From an uncultured Oscillospiraceae bacterium (lineage in GTDB: Bacteria; Bacillota; Clostridia; Oscillospirales; Oscillospiraceae), in assembly GCA_905234855.1 (NCBI GenBank), contig CAJOIU010000004.1, forward strand, positions 1 through 64,000: 64,000 bases of DNA. The letters are read 5' to 3'. Below, piece after piece: positions 17,401-27,864 of the stretch. Position 1 is the stretch's first letter; each line of letters begins with the position of its first letter. The notes beneath the pieces were generated by a model. It worked only from the letters and a program-made list of their open reading frames with translations, made no database searches and was not told where the DNA came from. A program made the translations under genes and the position numbers.

Positions 17401-19062
17401 TTATTGCAGGATCGCGCCCTTGTCGGCGGAGGTGACGAGCTTGGCATAGCGGGCGAGATACCCGGTTTTGACCTTCGGCTCGGGGCAGACCCATGCCGCC
17501 CTGCGGCGGGAAAGCTCCTCATCGGATACCTTCAAGGCGACGGCGTGGTTCGGGATGTCGATGGCGATGATGTCGCCCTCCTCCACGAGGCCGATCGTGC
17601 CGCCCGCGGCGGCTTCCGGGCTGACGTGACCGATGGCCGCGCCACGCGTTGCGCCGGAGAAGCGTCCGTCCGTGATGAGCGCTACGCTGGAGCCGAGACC
17701 CATACCAACGATGGCGGAGGTGGGGTTCAGCATTTCACGCATGCCGGGGCCTCCCTTCGGACCCTCGTAGCGGATGACGACTACATCTCCGGGGTTGATC
17801 TTTCCGGCGTAGATGGTGCCGATGGCGTCCTCCTCGGAGTCGAACACGCGGGCAGGGCCTTCATGCACCATCATTTCCGGTGCGACGGCGCTCTGCTTAA
17901 CGACACAGCCGTCCGGTGCGAGGTTACCGTAGAGCACGTTGATGCCGCCGGTAGCGGAGAAGGGCTCCTCCAGCGGGCGGATGAGGTTCGTATCCCGGTT
18001 CGTGACGTCCTCGAGGTTTTCCGCGACGGTCTTTCCTGTGGCGGTGAGAAGACTTGTGTCGAGAAGCCCAGCCTTCGTCAGCTCCTTCATGACCGCCCAA
18101 ACGCCGCCGGCGTGGTCGAGGTCTTCCATGAAGGTGTCGCCCGCCGGGGCGAGGTGGCAGAGGTTCGGCGTCTTGTCGCTGATCTCGTTGACCATATGCA
18201 GGTCGAGCTCCACGCCCGCTTCATGGGCGATGGCAGGCAGATGCAGCATGGTGTTCGTGGAGCATCCGAGCGCCATATCCACCGTCTCCGCGTTATGGAA
18301 GGCGGCGGCGGTCATGATATCGCGCGGGCGGATATTCTTTTCGATGAGCTCCATGATCTTCATGCCGGTGTGCTTGGCAAGACGCAGGCGCGCGGAGTAT
18401 ACGGCGGGGATGGTGCCGTTGCCGCGCAGCGCCATGCCGATGGCCTCGGTCAGGCAGTTCATGGAGTTGGCGGTATACATGCCGGAGCAGCTCCCGCAGG
18501 TGGGGCAGGCGTTTTCGGTGTATTCCGCGACGCCCGCTTCGTCGAGCGTTCCGGCGTGATACGCGCCAACGGCCTCGAACATATGGGAAAGGCAGGTGCG
18601 GCGTCCGTCGTTCAGCTTACCGGCCAGCATCGGGCCGCCGGAGACAAAGATCGCGGGGATATTAAGGCGCGCGGCGGCCATGAGAAGGCCGGGCACGTTC
18701 TTGTCGCAGTTGGGGATCATCACAAGCCCGTCAAACTGATGGGCGATCGCCATGGCCTCGGTGGAGTCCGCGATGAGATCACGGGTCACGAGGGAATATT
18801 TCATGCCGATATGCCCCATGGCGATGCCGTCGCACACGGCGATGGCGGGGAACATGACCGGCGTGCCGCCCGCGGCGCGGATGCCCGCTTTGACGGCGTC
18901 GGCGATCTTATCGAGGTTCATATGGCCGGGGACGATCTCGTTATAAGAGCAAACGACGCCCACCAGCGGGCGTGCCAGCTCCTCGTCCGTATAGCCGAGG
19001 GCATATAAAAGACTGCGGTTCGGGGTGCGTTCGACCCCGATCTTAACCTGTTCAGAAAGCAT
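17401..19062 (-). CDS. ilvD: Dihydroxy-acid dehydratase
   Basis: Full-length IlvD ([32 protein letters not shown]). Confidence 0.97.
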   Translation of the reverse strand: MLSEQVKIGVERTPNRSLLYALGYTDEELARPLVGVVCSYNEIVPGHMNLDKIADAVKAGIRAAGGTPVMFPAIAVCDGIAMGHIGMKYSLVTRDLIADSTEAMAIAHQFDGLVMIPNCDKNVPGLLMAAARLNIPAIFVSGGPMLAGKLNDGRRTCLSHMFEAVGAYHAGTLDEAGVAEYTENACPTCGSCSGMYTANSMNCLTEAIGMALRGNGTIPAVYSARLRLAKHTGMKIMELIEKNIRPRDIMTAAAFHNAETVDMALGCSTNTMLHLPAIAHEAGVELDLHMVNEISDKTPNLCHLAPAGDTFMEDLDHAGGVWAVMKELTKAGLLDTSLLTATGKTVAENLEDVTNRDTNLIRPLEEPFSATGGINVLYGNLAPDGCVVKQSAVAPEMMVHEGPARVFDSEEDAIGTIYAGKINPGDVVVIRYEGPKGGPGMREMLNPTSAIVGMGLGSSVALITDGRFSGATRGAAIGHVSPEAAAGGTIGLVEEGDIIAIDIPNHAVALKVSDEELSRRRAAWVCPEPKVKTGYLARYAKLVTSADKGAILQ

Positions 19063-19088
19063 AGATAATCTCCTATTGTGGCTGGTCG

Positions 19089-19159
19089 CCTTGCCGGAGG
19101 ATATCCCGGCCGGAACGTCCCTGCGGGCAATGTTCCGTCCGGCACACCCTCCGGCAAGG
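19089..19159. repeat. Long intergenic stem-loop between ilvC and ilvD
   Basis: Perfect 12-bp outer stem ccttgccggagg / cctccggcaagg plus nested pairing inside. Confidence 0.7.
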
Positions 19160-19182
19160 TCTACGTGTCTGTGAGTGTCAGA

Positions 19183-20211
19183 TTAGTTGGAAGCGCTGTC
19201 GAGTCCCTTGTCGCCGTCCTGCGAATCCTTCCAGAGCATATTCTCGCGCAGCTCGCGGCCGATGATCTCCATCGGGTGCTTGGCCAGCATGGCGCGCTTG
19301 GAGTTGAAGAAGGTGCGGCCGTTCTTGTTCTCCGCGATCCACTTGCCGGCGAAGGTACCGTCTTGGATGTCGGCGAGGACGGCGCGCATGTTGGCCTTCA
19401 CGACGTCGTGGGGCAGTACCCGCGGGCCGGAGACGTATTCGCCGAACTCGGCGGTGTCGGAGATGGAGTAGTTCATGGCCGCCACGCCGCCCTTGTTGAT
19501 GAGGTCGATGATGAGCTTCATCTCGTGGATGCACTCGAAATAGGCGTTCTCGGGCGCGTAGCCGGCCTCGCAGAGGACTTCAAAGCCGCACTGCATCAGA
19601 TCGACGACGCCGCCGCACAGAACGGTCTGCTCGCCGAAGAGGTCGGTTTCGGTCTCGTCATGCATGGTGGTCTCCATGATGCCGGCGCGCGCGCCGCCGA
19701 TGCCGGCGATGTAGGCAAGCGCGATCTCCAGCGCACGGCCGGAGGCGTTCTGCTCCACGGCCACGAGGCAGGGAACGCCCTTGCCCGCCACATACTGGGA
19801 ACGAACGGTGTGGCCGGGCCCCTTCGGGGCGGCCATGAACACATCCACGTCCGCGGGGGGAACGATCTGCTGATAACGGATGTTGAAGCCGTGGGCGAAG
19901 GCGATGGCCTTCCCGGCGGACAGGTTGGGTGCGACGGATTCCTTATAGATATCGGCGGCGCGCTCGTCGTTCACGAGCATCATGATGATGTCCGCGGCCT
20001 TGGTGGCCTCGGCAACGGTCATCACGGTGAAGCCGTCCTCGGCGGCCTTCTGCCAGCTCTTGCCCTGACGCAGGCCCACGATCACGTCGCAGCCGGAATC
20101 CCGCAGGTTCTGCGCATGGGCGTGGCCTTGAGAGCCGTAGCCGATGATGGCGATCTTCTTGCCGTTGAGGAATTGGATGTCGCAGTCCTGCTCGTAGTAC
20201 ATTTTAGCCAT
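19183..20211 (-). CDS. ilvC: Ketol-acid reductoisomerase
   Basis: [38 protein letters not shown]. Confidence 0.97.
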   Translation of the reverse strand: MAKMYYEQDCDIQFLNGKKIAIIGYGSQGHAHAQNLRDSGCDVIVGLRQGKSWQKAAEDGFTVMTVAEATKAADIIMMLVNDERAADIYKESVAPNLSAGKAIAFAHGFNIRYQQIVPPADVDVFMAAPKGPGHTVRSQYVAGKGVPCLVAVEQNASGRALEIALAYIAGIGGARAGIMETTMHDETETDLFGEQTVLCGGVVDLMQCGFEVLCEAGYAPENAYFECIHEMKLIIDLINKGGVAAMNYSISDTAEFGEYVSGPRVLPHDVVKANMRAVLADIQDGTFAGKWIAENKNGRTFFNSKRAMLAKHPMEIIGRELRENMLWKDSQDGDKGLDSASN

Positions 20212-20268
20212 GATAGAAAACTCCTTATATTTTGATTTTATAATAAGCGAAGGGATAAACGGGGAAAC

Positions 20269-21198
20269 TCAGCCCTTGGCGTCGGCGGTATGCACGACGA
20301 TCTGGGGGAAGGGGATCTCGATGTCCTTTTCGTCGAAAAGCACCTTGATATCCCGGGTGAGGAGCCGCTGGGCGGTGAAGATATCCGTCTCCCGGACGCT
20401 GACGACGAATTTCAGATTGACGCCGCTGTCCGCCAGCTCGGTTATGCCGAGGTACTGCGGCGCGTCGAGATAGATATCCCGATGGGCGTCCAGCATGAGG
20501 GGGAGACTTTCGGCGAGGATCGCTTCCAGACGTTTGATATCGGTGCTGTAGGAAACGCTGACCTCGCAGGCGGCGAGGGAATCGTTGCGGGAACGGTTCT
20601 GGAGGTTGCGGATATCGGAGTTGTTCACGATCTTGAGGTTGCCTCCGGCATCCTCGATCACCGTGGTGCGGACGCCGATGCTGCGCACCGTGCCGCGAAA
20701 ATCGTCCAGAATGATGATGTCGCCGATGGCATACTGGCCTTCAAAGATGATAAAGATGCCGGTGATGATATCCTCGATGAGGCTCTGGGCGCCGAAGCCG
20801 AGGATCAGGCCGATGATGCCGACTCCGGCCAGCACCGCCGCGGTGTTGACGCCGAGGATGCTCAGGCACCAGATCACGGCTAGGATCACCGCGAGATACT
20901 TGATAACGCCGGTGATGAGCTGGGTGATGGTGCGGGTGTGGTCGTTTTTGCGGCCGACCAGCGCCAGCAGAAGCTTCAGGATCGTGTAGCAGAGCCATGT
21001 GATGCAGATAGCGGGGATGAGGGTGAGGATATGCGCGATCGTGAACTCTCCGCTGCGCTGGATGAGGAAATGAGAGAGCTCCAGATCCCGGATGCTTTCC
21101 GCTGTGCCGGCGGAGAGGGGGAGCCATTGGGGGTTCAGAAGCAATGCGATGAGAACGACCGAGATCACGATACCGAGGATGGTTTTTGCGGTTTTCAT
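20269..21198 (-). CDS. MscS-type mechanosensitive ion channel
   Basis: GIIGLILGFGAQSLIEDIITGIFIIFEGQYAIGDIIILDDFRGTV. Confidence 0.93.
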   Translation of the reverse strand: MKTAKTILGIVISVVLIALLLNPQWLPLSAGTAESIRDLELSHFLIQRSGEFTIAHILTLIPAICITWLCYTILKLLLALVGRKNDHTRTITQLITGVIKYLAVILAVIWCLSILGVNTAAVLAGVGIIGLILGFGAQSLIEDIITGIFIIFEGQYAIGDIIILDDFRGTVRSIGVRTTVIEDAGGNLKIVNNSDIRNLQNRSRNDSLAACEVSVSYSTDIKRLEAILAESLPLMLDAHRDIYLDAPQYLGITELADSGVNLKFVVSVRETDIFTAQRLLTRDIKVLFDEKDIEIPFPQIVVHTADAKG

Positions 21199-21216
21199 GG
21201 ATTTGTCCTCCGAAAG

Positions 21217-22629
21217 TTATTCGTCGATCTTTACGGGATCGCCGGGATAGACGTCAGTAATGGGGTATACCGTTCCGTCGTAGGGGTCGGTGGCGCAGGC
21301 GGTATAGGCCGGCACGATCTGGATACAGTCGGCGTCGATGCCGCCGGGCGGTGTGATGTCGAGGGTCGTCTCATAGGTGTAGAGGTAATACCATTCGCCC
21401 CATTTTTCCTCTGGGCCGGTAACGGTGACGGGACTGGCGCCGGAGCCGTCCCAAAGCACCTGCTCCGCCCCGGCCTCCGCGTAGGTGCCGGGCGAGACCT
21501 CCTTCATCCATACGAGCTTCAGGGAGGTGAAGTCCACCGAATAGGTCAGCGGATCGTTCAGCCGTACCCAGATCTCCGTGTTCAGCGTGACGGTCTTCGA
21601 GGTGACCGCGCCGGTGGCCGTGGTGCTGTAGAGGAAGGAGACATAGCCGAACTCGGGCTCCGCCGTGATCGTTGCAGTCAGTGTTTTTGCTTCTCCGCCG
21701 AGGGTATAGTCCATTGTGACGGTGGCGACCCACCGATCACCGAAGGTGTATGCCAGCTTTCCGGCAGTGTCGATATTCGCCTGCAGATCGCCGGTGCCCG
21801 TGATATCCGCCGAGTCGGCAGCGTCGGACGGCGTAGTTTCCGAGGCGAGATGCACGCGGGAGACGATGTTTTCCGCGTCGTTTGCCGTGACCGTAAAGTA
21901 TACGGCGGCATGATCGAAGTTGGTCCAATAATCGATCCCAGTGGCGGTAAGCGTCGGATCGGACAGATCGGCAGGCGTGGGTGTAGGTGTCGGCGTGGGT
22001 GTCGGTGTCGGCGTGGGTGTAGGTGTCGGCGTCGGCGTCGGACTGGGCGATGCCGCAGTCGTGGGCGTCGGAGAAGGCGTGGACGTCGGCGCCGGTGTAT
22101 CTGCCGGCACAGGCGTATCCGTGGGCGCGGGCGTCAAAGTAGGCGTGGGCGCCGGGGTGTCGGTGGGCGCCGGCGTTGCGGTCGGCGTGAGCGTATTGAT
22201 CGGCGTAGGAAGGATCGGCGGGAACGTGGGCGATATCGGGATCGGCGTCGGCGCGGGCGTCATGGTCGGCGCAGACGTCGGCTCTGTGGTAGGCGTCGGT
22301 GTCGGCGTGGGCGGCGCGGTGGGCGTCGGCGTCGGACTGGGCGATGCCGGAGGCGTGGGCATGGGTGTCGGGGCAGGTGTCGGTTCCGCTGTCGGGGTGG
22401 GGGCAGGCGCGAATACCTCGCTCATGGTCGGAGGCGGACTATCCTCTGGCGGCCGCTCCCGGGAGGGTGCGGCCAGCGCTGTGGAAAGCAGCAGAACAAA
22501 GCCGACGGCCAGTAGCGGCGCAGCGGATAGGATCGGTCGCTTGGATGACAGCTTTTTGTGATGCCGCCCGCCCTTGACGGGCTCGTACGGCTCTCCGAAT
22601 TCCGGGTAGCGATCATCGATCTCGCGCAT
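21217..22629 (-). CDS. Membrane-anchored protein with long Pro/Thr-rich region
   Basis: Single N-terminal TM segment, about 150-residue (PT)n-rich stretch, C-terminal globular region. Confidence 0.75.
   Translation of the reverse strand: MREIDDRYPEFGEPYEPVKGGRHHKKLSSKRPILSAAPLLAVGFVLLLSTALAAPSRERPPEDSPPPTMSEVFAPAPTPTAEPTPAPTPMPTPPASPSPTPTPTAPPTPTPTPTTEPTSAPTMTPAPTPIPISPTFPPILPTPINTLTPTATPAPTDTPAPTPTLTPAPTDTPVPADTPAPTSTPSPTPTTAASPSPTPTPTPTPTPTPTPTPTPTPTPADLSDPTLTATGIDYWTNFDHAAVYFTVTANDAENIVSRVHLASETTPSDAADSADITGTGDLQANIDTAGKLAYTFGDRWVATVTMDYTLGGEAKTLTATITAEPEFGYVSFLYSTTATGAVTSKTVTLNTEIWVRLNDPLTYSVDFTSLKLVWMKEVSPGTYAEAGAEQVLWDGSGASPVTVTGPEEKWGEWYYLYTYETTLDITPPGGIDADCIQIVPAYTACATDPYDGTVYPITDVYPGDPVKIDE
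21960..22430 (-). repeat. Low-complexity Pro/Thr codon repeat tract
   Basis: Degenerate gtgggtgtcggc-type units (CCnACn on the minus strand). Confidence 0.8.
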
Positions 22630-22714
22630 GGGAGGTCTCCTTCTTTCCGCAGGTGATTTGATCCGAGGACATTATACTACATCTTTGGACAAAGCACTAC
22701 AGAAATCTGCCTGA

Positions 22715-23266
22715 TCAGCGCACGTTTTTACCGTAGTTGAACTCACCGCGCACCTTGGTGTCGTCGTGGAGCGTCGGCGCGCCGCGCTCGAGGGCGACGA
22801 TGCCGGTGCGGTCGATCTCAAGGATGCCATGCTTCTCCAGCAGGGCAAGGATGGCGTTCGTCTTGTCCTCCTGCCCGATGACGGCGAGGATCAGGGAGGA
22901 GGGCGCTACGTCAATGATCGACGCGCGGAAGATATTGCAGATCTGGATGATCTCGTTGCGGGCGTCGGCGGTCTCGGCGCGCACCTTGATGAGGGAAAGC
23001 TCCCGGCGGAGCGCAAGATCGGCGGACAGCACCTTGACTGAATGGACGGGGAAGAGCTTGCGGAGCTGATTGCATAGAAGATTCACCTGCGCGTCGGTCT
23101 CGGCCATGATCTCGGTGGTGATGCGAGTGACGCCGGGCTGCTCGATGGGACCGGCGGAGAAGGATTCGATGTTATAGCCCTTGCGGGAAAACAGGTGGGC
23201 GATCTGGCTCAGAACGCCTGCCACGTTATCCACAAGGATGGCCAGCGTATAGCGTTTCTTTTCCAT
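22715..23266 (-). CDS. ilvN: Acetolactate synthase small subunit
   Basis: MEKKRYTLAILVDNVAGVLSQIAHLFSRKGYNIESF ACT domain. Start placed 8 nt after a GGAG SD. Confidence 0.93.
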   Translation of the reverse strand: MEKKRYTLAILVDNVAGVLSQIAHLFSRKGYNIESFSAGPIEQPGVTRITTEIMAETDAQVNLLCNQLRKLFPVHSVKVLSADLALRRELSLIKVRAETADARNEIIQICNIFRASIIDVAPSSLILAVIGQEDKTNAILALLEKHGILEIDRTGIVALERGAPTLHDDTKVRGEFNYGKNVR

Positions 23267-23279
23267 CTTCATGTCTCCT

Positions 23280-24986
23280 TTACGCCAGCAGGAACTGGGT
23301 GATGGGGTTGCCGCCGCTGACCATGGGACGCACCATCTCGTCCACATCGATCACGCAGTCGATGACATAGCCGTGACCGCAGGCGAGCGCCTCATGAAGA
23401 GCGTCCTCAAAGTCGGCCTGATTACTCACCCGGCGGCCGGAAAGACCGTAGGCCTCCGCGAGCTTCACATAGTCCGGCTCCTTGGCGATATCCGTCTGGC
23501 AGTAGCGATGGTCGTAAATGAGCGTCTGCCATTGGCGCACCATGCCGAGAGTGCGGTTATCGAACAGGATGGTGATGACGGGCAGATCGTAATAGGCAAC
23601 GGTGGCAAGCTCATGGCAGTTCATGCGGAAGCTTCCGTCGCCGGTAATGTGCAGCACGACTTTGTCCGGGTGGCTGACCTTCGCGCCGATGGCCGCGCCG
23701 AGACCGAAGCCCATGGAGCCGAAGCCACCGGAGGTAAGGAGCTGGCCGGGGTAGTCGTAATGGAAATGCTGGATCGCCCACATCTGATGCTGCCCCACGT
23801 CGGTGGCTACCATGGTGTCCTGCGGACAGATGCGCGCCACGGAATCGGAGATCTGGCGGGGATTTAGAGAATCGCCCGCGAGGGAGTATTCCGTTTCCGT
23901 GGGGAAGGAGAATACATACTCCTTCCACAGGGTGTGATCCTGCTGGGTGACGCGCTCGTTCAGAAGCTCCAGAACACGCTTGGCGTCGCCGATGATGTGG
24001 TGGGCAGTCTGCACATTTTTGTTGATCTCGGAGCGGTCGATGTCCACATGGACGATTTTCGCCTGTGCGGCGAAGCTGGCCGGATCGAGGGCGACGCGGT
24101 CGGAGAAGCGGCAGCCGAAGGCGATCAGAAGATCGCAGCTGTCCACCGCCATATTGCTGGCCTGCGAGCCGTGCATGCCGATCATGCCGGTGGTGAGGGG
24201 GTTCCGGCCGCGGAAGCCGCCGCCGCCCATGACGGTGATGGCCACCGGCGCGTCAATGCGGTTAGCAAACTGCTCAAATTCCACATGGGCGCGGCTTCGG
24301 ACGACGCCTCCGCCGCAGATGAGCAGCGGCTTCTCGGCCTCATTTATCATCTCCACCAGCTTGTCGATATCTGCGAGATCCGGCTCCGGGGCTTTGAGAT
24401 CGTGACTCGCCCGGGCGATGAGCGCCCCAAGGCGCCCCTCGGCGTAGTGCTTGTCGCGTTCGAGCGGCTCATACTCGGCCTGCTCTGCCGTGGCATTTTT
24501 CAAAACATCGATCAGTACAGGGCCGGGACGGCCGGAGCGGGCGATGGCAAAGGCCTCGCGCATCACGTCCGCGATCTGATCCGCATGGGAAACGATATAG
24601 TTGCATTTCGTGATGGGCATGGAGATGCCGGTGATATCCACCTCTTGGAAGGAGTCCTTGCCGATGAGGTTTTTGCCCACATTGCAGGTGAGGAACACGA
24701 CGGGAGACGAGTCCATATACGCCGTGGCGATGCCGGTGATGAGGTTCGTCGCGCCCGGGCCGGAGGTGGCGAAGCAAACGCCGACCTTGCCGGTGGAACG
24801 GGCATAGCCGTCCGCGGCGTGGGCAGCACCCTGCTCGTGGGCGGTGCGGATATGGCGGATGCGATCCTGATAGTGGTACAGCTCGTCGTAAACATTCAGG
24901 ATCGTGCCGCCGGGATAGCCGAAGATGGTGTCCACGCCCTGCTCCAGCAGACATTCGATGATGATTTTTGCGCCTGTCATTTTCAT
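23280..24986 (-). CDS. ilvB: Acetolactate synthase large subunit
   Basis: TPP enzyme (FGYPGGTILNVYDELY, HEQGAAHAADGYAR, ITGDGSFRMNCHEL). Confidence 0.96.
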   Translation of the reverse strand: MKMTGAKIIIECLLEQGVDTIFGYPGGTILNVYDELYHYQDRIRHIRTAHEQGAAHAADGYARSTGKVGVCFATSGPGATNLITGIATAYMDSSPVVFLTCNVGKNLIGKDSFQEVDITGISMPITKCNYIVSHADQIADVMREAFAIARSGRPGPVLIDVLKNATAEQAEYEPLERDKHYAEGRLGALIARASHDLKAPEPDLADIDKLVEMINEAEKPLLICGGGVVRSRAHVEFEQFANRIDAPVAITVMGGGGFRGRNPLTTGMIGMHGSQASNMAVDSCDLLIAFGCRFSDRVALDPASFAAQAKIVHVDIDRSEINKNVQTAHHIIGDAKRVLELLNERVTQQDHTLWKEYVFSFPTETEYSLAGDSLNPRQISDSVARICPQDTMVATDVGQHQMWAIQHFHYDYPGQLLTSGGFGSMGFGLGAAIGAKVSHPDKVVLHITGDGSFRMNCHELATVAYYDLPVITILFDNRTLGMVRQWQTLIYDHRYCQTDIAKEPDYVKLAEAYGLSGRRVSNQADFEDALHEALACGHGYVIDCVIDVDEMVRPMVSGGNPITQFLLA

Positions 24987-25007
24987 AGGATACTACCTGC
25001 CTGTTTA

Positions 25008-26078
25008 TCAGATCCGCGCGAGGATGGCTTCGGTCATCCCGCCGCAGGTGAGAACGGGGTCGCCGGGGCCGGCGATATCGTTCGTGCGGCACCCGTCGTT
25101 CAGCGCCCTGTCAACAGCGGCTTCGATGGCGTCCGCCTCGGCCTTCAGATCGAAGGAATAGCGCAGCATCATCGCGCCGGAGAGGACGGTGGCGATGGGA
25201 TTGGCCTTGCCGGTGCCGGTGTATTTCGGAGCGGAGCCGTGGATCGGCTCGAACAGGCCGCGGGTGCTGTCGCCGAGGGAGGCGGAGGGCAGCATGCCGA
25301 TGGAGCCGGTGATCTGGCTGGCCTCGTCGGAGAGGATATCGCCGAACATGTTCGTGGTGACGAGGACATCGAACTGGGAGGGGTTGCGCACGAGCTGCTG
25401 GGCGGTGTTGTCCACCAGCATATCCTCCACGGTGACCCCCTCGTATTCCTCCGCGACGCGGTGGACGATCTCACGCCAGAGCCGCGAGGTCTCCAGAACG
25501 TTCGCCTTGTCCACGCTGATGACTTTGCCGGTGCGTTTCTGGGCGGCGCTCATGGCGACGCGGCAGATGCGCTCGATCTCCATGACGGAATAGGCCTCGG
25601 TGTCATAGGCCTCGGGGCCGTATTGCCCCTCCCGGCGGCCACGGTCGCCGAAGTAGATGCCGCCGGTCAGCTCGCGGACGATGAGCATATCAAAGCCGTT
25701 TGCTACGAGATCGGCGCGCAGGGGGCATTTGCCCGCGAGCGCGGGATAGAGCTTCGCCGGACGCAGGTTCGTATAAAGCCCCATGGCGGCGCGGATGCCG
25801 AGAAGTCCCTTCTCCGGGCGGAGCTGAGCGGGGAGTGTGTCCCACTTGGGGCCGCCCACCGCGCCGAGCAGCACGCTGTCGGCGGCAAGGCAGCCGTCCA
25901 CGGTCTCCTGCGGCAGGGGAACGCCTGTGGCGTCGATGGCGGCGCCGCCGATGAGGTATTCGGTGAAGCGGAAGGTATGGCCGAATTTTTCGGCGACCTT
26001 CTCCAGTACGGCTACGGCGCTGTCCACGATCTCGGGGCCGATGCCGTCGCCCTTCAGAAGCGCGATATTGTATTCCAT
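25008..26078 (-). CDS. leuB: 3-isopropylmalate dehydrogenase
   Basis: LLKGDGIGPEIV, RELTGGIYFGDRG, MFGDILSDEASQITGSIGMLPSASLG. Confidence 0.97.
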   Translation of the reverse strand: MEYNIALLKGDGIGPEIVDSAVAVLEKVAEKFGHTFRFTEYLIGGAAIDATGVPLPQETVDGCLAADSVLLGAVGGPKWDTLPAQLRPEKGLLGIRAAMGLYTNLRPAKLYPALAGKCPLRADLVANGFDMLIVRELTGGIYFGDRGRREGQYGPEAYDTEAYSVMEIERICRVAMSAAQKRTGKVISVDKANVLETSRLWREIVHRVAEEYEGVTVEDMLVDNTAQQLVRNPSQFDVLVTTNMFGDILSDEASQITGSIGMLPSASLGDSTRGLFEPIHGSAPKYTGTGKANPIATVLSGAMMLRYSFDLKAEADAIEAAVDRALNDGCRTNDIAGPGDPVLTCGGMTEAILARI

Positions 26079-26093
26079 GGCAGTCTCCTTTTC

Positions 26094-26585
26094 TTAACCG
26101 TTCTGGCGGCTCTTCAGATAGGCAAGAAGCCCGCCGTGAGAGATGATGTTGTTGATGAACGCGGGGAACGCGACCGCTTGAAATTTCGCGCCGGTCGTCT
26201 CGTCGGTGATCGCACCGGTATCGTAATCAACGGATACGGTGTCGCCGTTTCGGATGGCCTCGGCGGCCTCCGGGCATTCGAGGATGGGAAAGCCGATGTT
26301 GATGGCGTTGCGGTAAAAGATGCGGGCGAAGCTCGCCGCAATGACGCACTCCACGCCGCTGGCTTGGATGGCGATGGGGGCGTGCTCCCGGGAGGAGCCG
26401 CAGCCGAAGTTCCAGCCGCCGACCATGATATCGCCCTTTTTGACCGTTGGGGCGAACGCCGCGTCGATATCCTCCATGCAGTGCTTTGCCAGCTCCTCCG
26501 GGGAGGGCGCGTTCAGATACCGGGCGGGGATGATGACGTCGGTGTCGACGTTATCGCCGTATTTGAAAACCTTTCCTGTTACCAT
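26094..26585 (-). CDS. leuD: 3-isopropylmalate dehydratase small subunit
   Basis: [30 protein letters not shown]. Confidence 0.96.
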   Translation of the reverse strand: MVTGKVFKYGDNVDTDVIIPARYLNAPSPEELAKHCMEDIDAAFAPTVKKGDIMVGGWNFGCGSSREHAPIAIQASGVECVIAASFARIFYRNAINIGFPILECPEAAEAIRNGDTVSVDYDTGAITDETTGAKFQAVAFPAFINNIISHGGLLAYLKSRQNG

Positions 26586-26597
26586 GACGAATCCTCC

Positions 26598-27860
26598 TTA
26601 ATCAAGATCGGCGGGGGAGGCCAGCGCGCCTTTCACGGCGCTGGCCGCGGCCACGGCGGGGGAGGCGAGGATGACCTCGCTCTCGGTATGACCCATGCGC
26701 CCGACGAAGTTGCGGTTCGTGGTGGCGACGGCGCGCTCGCCCTCGGCCATGCAGCCCATATGCCCGCCGAGGCAGGGACCGCAGGTGGGCGTGGAGAAGG
26801 CGCAGCCGGCATCAAGAAAGATCTCCGTCAGGCCCTCCCTGAGGCATTGGCGGCTGACCTCCTGCGTGGCGGGGATCACGATGCAGCGAACGCCGTCCGC
26901 GACCCTGTGTCCCTGGAGGATCGACGCTGCGACGCGCATATCGGAGATGCGCCCGTTCGTGCATGAACCGATGACCACCTGATCGACCGGCATCCCGCGC
27001 ACCTCGCTGACGGTGCGGGTATTCGACGGAAGGTGCGGCAGCGAAACGGTGGGCTCGAGCCTGCTGAGATCGATGACGACCTCGGACTCGTATTCCGCGT
27101 CCGCGTCGGCCTCATACGCCGTCCACGGGCGACTCATGCGGCCGGTAACGTATTCGACGGTCTTTTCGTCTACGGGGAATATGCCGTTCTTTGCTCCGGC
27201 CTCAATGGCCATGTTCGCGATGGTGAAACGGTCGTCCATGGAGAGCGCCTTGACGCCCTCGCCGGAGAATTCGAGGGATTTATACAGCGCGCCATCTACG
27301 CCGATCCGGCCGATGAGGTGAAGGATCACGTCCTTGCCGCTGACATAGGGCGGCAGCGTGCCGGTGAGGGTCACGCGGATGGCGGGGGGGACCTTGAACC
27401 AGTTCTCGCCGACGGCCATGCCCGCGGCCATATCCGTGGAGCCGACGCCGGTGGAGAAGGCGCCGAGCGCGCCGTAGGTGCAGGTGTGGCTGTCCGCGCC
27501 GATGACGCAGTCGCCGGGGCCGACAAGACCCTTTTCCGGCAGCAGCGCATGCTCGATGCCGACCTGCCCCACATCGTAGAGGTGGGTAATACCGAACCGA
27601 TGGGCAAATTCCCGGGCGGTCTTGCAGAGCTGCGCAGATTTGATATCCTTGCAGGGGGTGTAGTGGTCGAGGACGATGGCGATCCTGTCCTTGTCAAAGA
27701 TGCCGGTGAAGCCTGCTTGGTCGAACACCGAGACGGCAACGGGTGTGGTCACATCGTTGCCGAGGACGAGATCGAGCTTTGCCTCGATGAGGTCGCCCGC
27801 CTTCACGCTGGGAAGTCCGGCGTGCGTGGCGAGGATCTTCTGGGTCATGGTCATGCCCAT
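26598..27860 (-). CDS. leuC: 3-isopropylmalate dehydratase large subunit
   Basis: [46 protein letters not shown]. Confidence 0.96.
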   Translation of the reverse strand: MGMTMTQKILATHAGLPSVKAGDLIEAKLDLVLGNDVTTPVAVSVFDQAGFTGIFDKDRIAIVLDHYTPCKDIKSAQLCKTAREFAHRFGITHLYDVGQVGIEHALLPEKGLVGPGDCVIGADSHTCTYGALGAFSTGVGSTDMAAGMAVGENWFKVPPAIRVTLTGTLPPYVSGKDVILHLIGRIGVDGALYKSLEFSGEGVKALSMDDRFTIANMAIEAGAKNGIFPVDEKTVEYVTGRMSRPWTAYEADADAEYESEVVIDLSRLEPTVSLPHLPSNTRTVSEVRGMPVDQVVIGSCTNGRISDMRVAASILQGHRVADGVRCIVIPATQEVSRQCLREGLTEIFLDAGCAFSTPTCGPCLGGHMGCMAEGERAVATTNRNFVGRMGHTESEVILASPAVAAASAVKGALASPADLD

Positions 27861-27864
27861 GCGG

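Noticed and set aside
21960-22430. CRISPR-like tandem repeats
   Set aside because: Units are short, degenerate and in frame with a Pro/Thr coding tract; no spacers.
23934-26966. 1010-aa plus-strand ORF
   Set aside because: Antisense shadow of ilvB/leuB/leuD; low-complexity G/A/D/H composition typical of GC-rich antisense frames, while the minus strand holds clear enzymes.
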